Below are positions 60,953 through 64,000 of a DNA stretch of 64,000 nucleotides, piece after piece. The notes under the pieces are model-generated. The model had not been told where the DNA came from. It made no database searches and worked only from the letters and a program-made list of their open reading frames with translations. Both the position numbers and the translations under genes were made by a program. The stretch covers positions 434,001-498,000 of the forward strand of contig CAWCWN010000003.1 of assembly GCA_963799245.1 (NCBI GenBank), given 5' to 3'. Source of the DNA: CAWCWN01 sp963799245. GTDB lineage: Bacteria > Chloroflexota > Ktedonobacteria > Ktedonobacterales > Ktedonobacteraceae. Numbering within the stretch: the first letter of the stretch is position 1; every line of letters starts with the position of its first letter.

Positions 60953-61452
60953 AAAGTTTGCTCCTACCTTCTCATTCCGCCTGACTATTATCTGCCCACT
61001 TTAATACCTATTCTCTCATTCCCTGTTACCTCGTTACCTATTACCTATTACCTGCCTCCCAGGCAGGGTGTCCCAGGCAGGATGCCCGGAAAAGGTGCCC
61101 CAGGCGCGGAAGTCAGCAGTGCAAGGCGTGCGCCTCCGCCTCAGTCAGTCGGAGCGGAAAACCCTGTTATCGATTTATCGTTTACAGCCGCAATGTGGGG
61201 CCATTGGCGTTTTCTTCCCCTCATTGTCGTTCGATTATATGCCCCTGCATGAGAAAACGCAAATCAATAGCACGTTTATCATATTCGCCGCTTATAGTAA
61301 CACCACCACCAGTCACTGCGCTGACATAATGAGCAAGAGCCAGCCACATCATCCCGTCAAACTATTCGCGCTACATTTACTATATGCCGCCTTAAAAACT
61401 ATGCTTTCACTGTATGCGACGCTCTCTACGCCAGATACGTGCCAGGGACATG
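60953..61452. other. 500-bp intergenic region with short tandem repeats
   Basis: Contains TTACCT units at 61026-61053 (seven- to eight-base period), a hairpin CCTGCCT-CCC-AGGCAGG at 61051-61067 and a second copy of CCCAGGCAGG at 61072-61081. Two overlapping plus-strand open frames here lack ribosome sites and family features. Confidence 0.5.
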
Positions 61453-62312
61453 CTAGAGCTCGACCCTCAAAAGGCGATCCCAACCGGCATAGTCTTTTTC
61501 AAATGTGATTGCTGCTTGCGGCCATACGGTCGATAAAAGCTGGCGTAGTGGTTCTTGCTGTTGATAGCCGATCTCCAATAATAGCAGCGCCTTCGTCATT
61601 AACTTCCCCGGTTGTTGTGCCTCCGCAAAAAGACGCCGCAAAGTATGCAGGCCCTGAGGACCGCCGAAAAGGGCCAGGTGAGGTTCGTAGGCGCGTACAT
61701 CGGGAGCAAGAGACTCCCTCTCCTCAGTTTCCACATAGGGTAGATTCGCGATCAGCAGGTCGACCGGCTCTGGTAAGGGTGCAAGGAGATCACCTTGCAG
61801 CAGGCGAACACGCTGCTCTACTCCGTAACGCTGACAATTGAGGCGCGCAACCTCCAGGGCGTCGCTAGAAATATCGCAGGCGTAGAGATAGGGTAGGCGC
61901 GGCTCTTGCAGCGCCAGGGTGATGGGAATGATGCCAGAGCCCGTACCAATATCCGCCACAAGCGGAGTGCGCCCGCTTGCAAACAGGTCACCAATAGCGC
62001 GCAGGGCAGCCTCCACGAGCAGTTCCGTCTCAGGGCGCGGGATCAATACACGCCTATCAACGAGAAATTCACGCCCAAAAATTCTTTAGAGCCGACGAGA
62101 TAGGCGACCGGCTCGCCGAGCCTGCGTCGCTCAAGCAGCGCGTCAAACTGCCTCTCCTGCTCTGCTGTCAGCGCGCGCTCAGGATGGGTATAGAGTGAGG
62201 CTCGATCGACGCCCAGCACATGACTTAACAATACCCGCGCGTCAAGCCGAGAGCCGGGCTGGCCGCCCAGAACCTCCGCCGCACGCCCTATAACGTCTTT
62301 TACAGTCATCAT
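61453..62312 (-). pseudogene. prmC: Release factor glutamine methyltransferase, one frameshift
   Basis: Intended product of about 286 residues. The N-terminal helical domain (MMTVKDVIGRAAEVLGG to GSKEFLG) is read from 62312. The SAM-dependent methyltransferase domain, from RPETELLVEAALRA with ADIGTGSGIIPI, continues in another frame to 61453. A one-base deletion in the GGG run near 62071-62075 separates them; restoring it gives KEFLGREFLVDRRVLIPRPE, the expected linker. The active-site tetrapeptide is NLPY rather than the usual NPPY. The enzyme methylates the GGQ Gln of release factors; RF1 is encoded at 3874. As prmC loss is harmful in most bacteria, a sequence error is likely. The gene follows the DUF2203 gene by 17 bp. 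Confidence 0.88.
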
Positions 62313-62329
62313 GGCGAATTATGCTGTGA

Positions 62330-62722
62330 TTACAACGGTTGACGTCCGGCGAAGCCCGTGGAAATATAATGCCAGTAGTTGATACGTTCCTCGCCCAGAA
62401 ACCAGCACAGGTAGATTTCGCGGCCTCCACGCAGGCTGAGGAAGTCGATCAACCCTTTATCCGGATCCTTCAACTCACAGCCAAATGCAGCGAGTTCCTC
62501 GGCCAGTTTGCCTAACTCCGCTGTATGCGAAGCGAGCTCCCGCTGCATTTGCAGCATACGCTCATGTAAATGATGACCATTACCTGCCGCCTGCAAATGC
62601 AGGTTATCAAGCTCTTCCTGGCTTTGCCGCATAGACTTGCGGCCATCACGGATCTGGCGCAGTATGGGCGCTATCTGTGGTAACAGGGCTTCTGCCTCTG
62701 CGCGGGTAAAGTAATGAGCCAT
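62330..62722 (-). CDS. DUF2203 family protein
   Basis: 130 residues. It starts MAHYFTRAEAEALLPQI, has a central coiled-coil-like helix pair, and ends with the family signature GCELKDPDKGLIDFLSLRGGREIYLCWFLGEERINYWH. Function unknown; DUF2203 proteins are small, soluble and widespread in Chloroflexota and other phyla. GGGAGG precedes the ATG. It lies between a partial secreted/membrane protein gene upstream and prmC downstream on the same strand, probably one operon. Confidence 0.92.
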   Translation of the reverse strand: MAHYFTRAEAEALLPQIAPILRQIRDGRKSMRQSQEELDNLHLQAAGNGHHLHERMLQMQRELASHTAELGKLAEELAAFGCELKDPDKGLIDFLSLRGGREIYLCWFLGEERINYWHYISTGFAGRQPL

Positions 62723-62764
62723 ATTATCATGCCTCCCTATTGACCAGGGAACCTCGCCACCTTT

Positions 62765-64000
62765 CTAAGGCCTGGGTTTTGGGGTGGGCGTCGTCGCCGG
62801 CGTCGCTGTGCCCCCAAGGTTGATACTGCTATCATCAAAGGCCGTGAGATTTACCAGGGTCGCGCCCGAATTTATATACTCGACCTTGACGTTATCACCG
62901 GGTTGAACCAGTGGCAGTTTAGGCGAAAGCGAGAGGTTCGCGGTAAAGATCGAGCTCTGGCCAGCCAGCTGAATATAATACACGGTAGTATTGCCCTGCT
63001 GAACCGGCGATATACGCAGCACTTTCGCGCTCACACTTATCTGGGTGCTACCACCCGAAGTGGTGCTACCATTGCCCTGCAGCGTCAGCCATTGCTGATA
63101 ATCCTGCAGGCTCTGCGCCAGAGACGCCTCGTATTGCACATTGCTGCCATTTAAATTGCGCGCGTCCACAACGCCGACAGATTGGAAGCCGCCGCTGCCG
63201 GAACTCTGGACGTAGACGGCAACCCAGGTGGGCGAACCATAGATCGAATACAATTGCGTACTCGCAACATCGTAATTGCGAATATTTTTACTCGTCGACT
63301 GGAAGGTGCTCTGGACATTGCTGCCAATACCCAGGCCGGCCAGCGGGTAAAAGTAGGCCTGGTTGGCATGGGTATCAAAAAGAAACACGCCGGTGCTCGA
63401 CTGGTCATTTGTAGACGCAGAGGTCATAGGAACGATCCAGACGGGTTGATCGACATTATTGTAGAGCAACTGGGGGTCGCTGGCCGGGCTCTGCTGGCCA
63501 GCGCCAGAGGGGTTGAACCAGGGGGCGGAGTGATACAGCCCCCACCAGCTCAGATACTGGCTCACGGTCGCGGCTGGCATGACGCGATCAACCCAGATCG
63601 GAACCGCCTGGGGCTTATAATCCTTGATCTCACCCGTGTGGGCGTTGACGATGAGAACTTCACTCAGCACATCACCAGTGTAGCCGCGGCTTGGCTGCAT
63701 CAGCGAAATGGTCCAGTAGGGATGGAAACTATCATCTAGCTCCAGCGTCGGATCAACAAGCTTGCCATAGGTATACCCGCTCAGGTAGACGTGCCGCAGC
63801 AGGTCCTGGTTGAAAATAGCTCCCGGCAGGTACGCAAGCGTGTCAGCAGCCCCGGTATATAACTGCGGTACCGCCTGTGGGTTCTCAGCGTCTACAACGA
63901 CAAAACCCGGGGTGGAGTGGTTGGAGAGATTCACAAAGATGTTGTTGTAGCTGAGCGGGCCAACATAGTAGAGATGGTGATTGATGGACTGCAATGTATA
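62765..64000 (-). CDS. Hypothetical protein, N-terminus off the right edge
   Basis: The frame is open to the window edge (at least 411 codons), so the start is not seen. The visible part is soluble, rich in Ser, Thr, Gln, Tyr and Asn, with motifs such as TGDVLSEVLIVNAHTGEI and VWVDRVMP-like WVDRVMPAATVSQYLSWWG, and a C-terminal beta domain resembling an OB fold (SVSAKVLRISPVQQGNTTVYYIQLAG) before a Thr/Pro tail (TPATTPTPKPRP). The composition suggests an extracytoplasmic protein, perhaps anchored by helices in the missing N-terminal part. Not recognised. Confidence 0.7.
   Translation of the reverse strand, partial: YTLQSINHHLYYVGPLSYNNIFVNLSNHSTPGFVVVDAENPQAVPQLYTGAADTLAYLPGAIFNQDLLRHVYLSGYTYGKLVDPTLELDDSFHPYWTISLMQPSRGYTGDVLSEVLIVNAHTGEIKDYKPQAVPIWVDRVMPAATVSQYLSWWGLYHSAPWFNPSGAGQQSPASDPQLLYNNVDQPVWIVPMTSASTNDQSSTGVFLFDTHANQAYFYPLAGLGIGSNVQSTFQSTSKNIRNYDVASTQLYSIYGSPTWVAVYVQSSGSGGFQSVGVVDARNLNGSNVQYEASLAQSLQDYQQWLTLQGNGSTTSGGSTQISVSAKVLRISPVQQGNTTVYYIQLAGQSSIFTANLSLSPKLPLVQPGDNVKVEYINSGATLVNLTAFDDSSINLGGTATPATTPTPKPRP

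Noticed and set aside
61068..61508. 146-codon open frame in the 61-kb gap, and the shorter one at 60944-61252
   Set aside because: No ribosome site, unnatural composition, runs into prmC antisense.

Overview
The window looks like chromosomal DNA of a Chloroflexota bacterium of the class Ktedonobacteria. I infer this from gene content, not from a search: Hanks-type kinases with zinc-ribbon or FHA tails, membrane proteins with an N-terminal zinc ribbon, a two-component pair with GAF domains, dense insertion sequences, and a moderately GC-rich, loosely packed layout with many isolated single genes. Promoters fit the sigma-70 consensus (for example TTGACA-17-TATAAT upstream of the tRNA genes), and most starts have AGGAG-type ribosome sites.

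Layout. 1-1.4 kb: partial APC permease. 1.45-2.75 kb: complete ISAs1-family element with terminal repeats and a 10-bp target duplication but a frameshifted transposase. 2.9-8.3 kb: HAD hydrolase, RF1 (prfA), a YtxH/LEA-like protein, a histidine phosphatase, an acyl-CoA dehydrogenase with a TTG start. 8.7-12.8 kb: a ClpE-like ATPase broken by five one-base insertions, an RRM protein, a lactonase-like MBL hydrolase. 12.8-13.1 kb: tRNA-Trp and tRNA-Ser. 13.3-15.1 kb: IS607-type element (TnpA plus TnpB). 15.2-19.5 kb: a protein-kinase-like domain fused to a DinG-type helicase, then a zinc-ribbon/HTH protein. 19.5-24.5 kb: HIT protein, three GT4 glycosyltransferases, PRPP synthetase. 24.5-32 kb: HAD phosphatase, a signalling block (kinase-FHA, WG-repeat FHA membrane protein, kinase-zinc-ribbon), and a response regulator with its histidine kinase. 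32.4-36.5 kb: two paralogous zinc-ribbon membrane proteins, a DapA/HOGA-like aldolase, a J-domain protein. 36.7-46.5 kb: glutamate synthase large subunit, second APC permease, PEP carboxylase. 46.7-51.2 kb: apt and a four-gene ECF transporter operon. 51.3-64 kb: mutS2, two hypothetical proteins, lepB, uvrA, a WecA-like transferase, prmC (frameshifted), a DUF2203 protein and a partial secreted or membrane protein.

How genes relate. RF1 and PrmC are enzyme and substrate: PrmC methylates the Gln of the GGQ motif. The kinase/FHA block is probably one phospho-signalling module. Glutamate synthase, PEP carboxylase and the permease are nitrogen and carbon metabolism genes in separate transcription units. 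The three glycosyltransferases and the WecA-like enzyme probably contribute to surface polysaccharide.

Most notable: (1) the pseudokinase-DinG fusion, with an IS607/TnpB element ending about 20 bp before its start codon; (2) the WG-repeat FHA protein between two kinases; (3) the paralogous zinc-ribbon membrane proteins; (4) eight one-base indels in four genes, which look more like uncorrected sequence errors than decay because one affected gene, prmC, is otherwise intact and important; (5) several long perfect hairpins in leaders that lack terminator U-runs.
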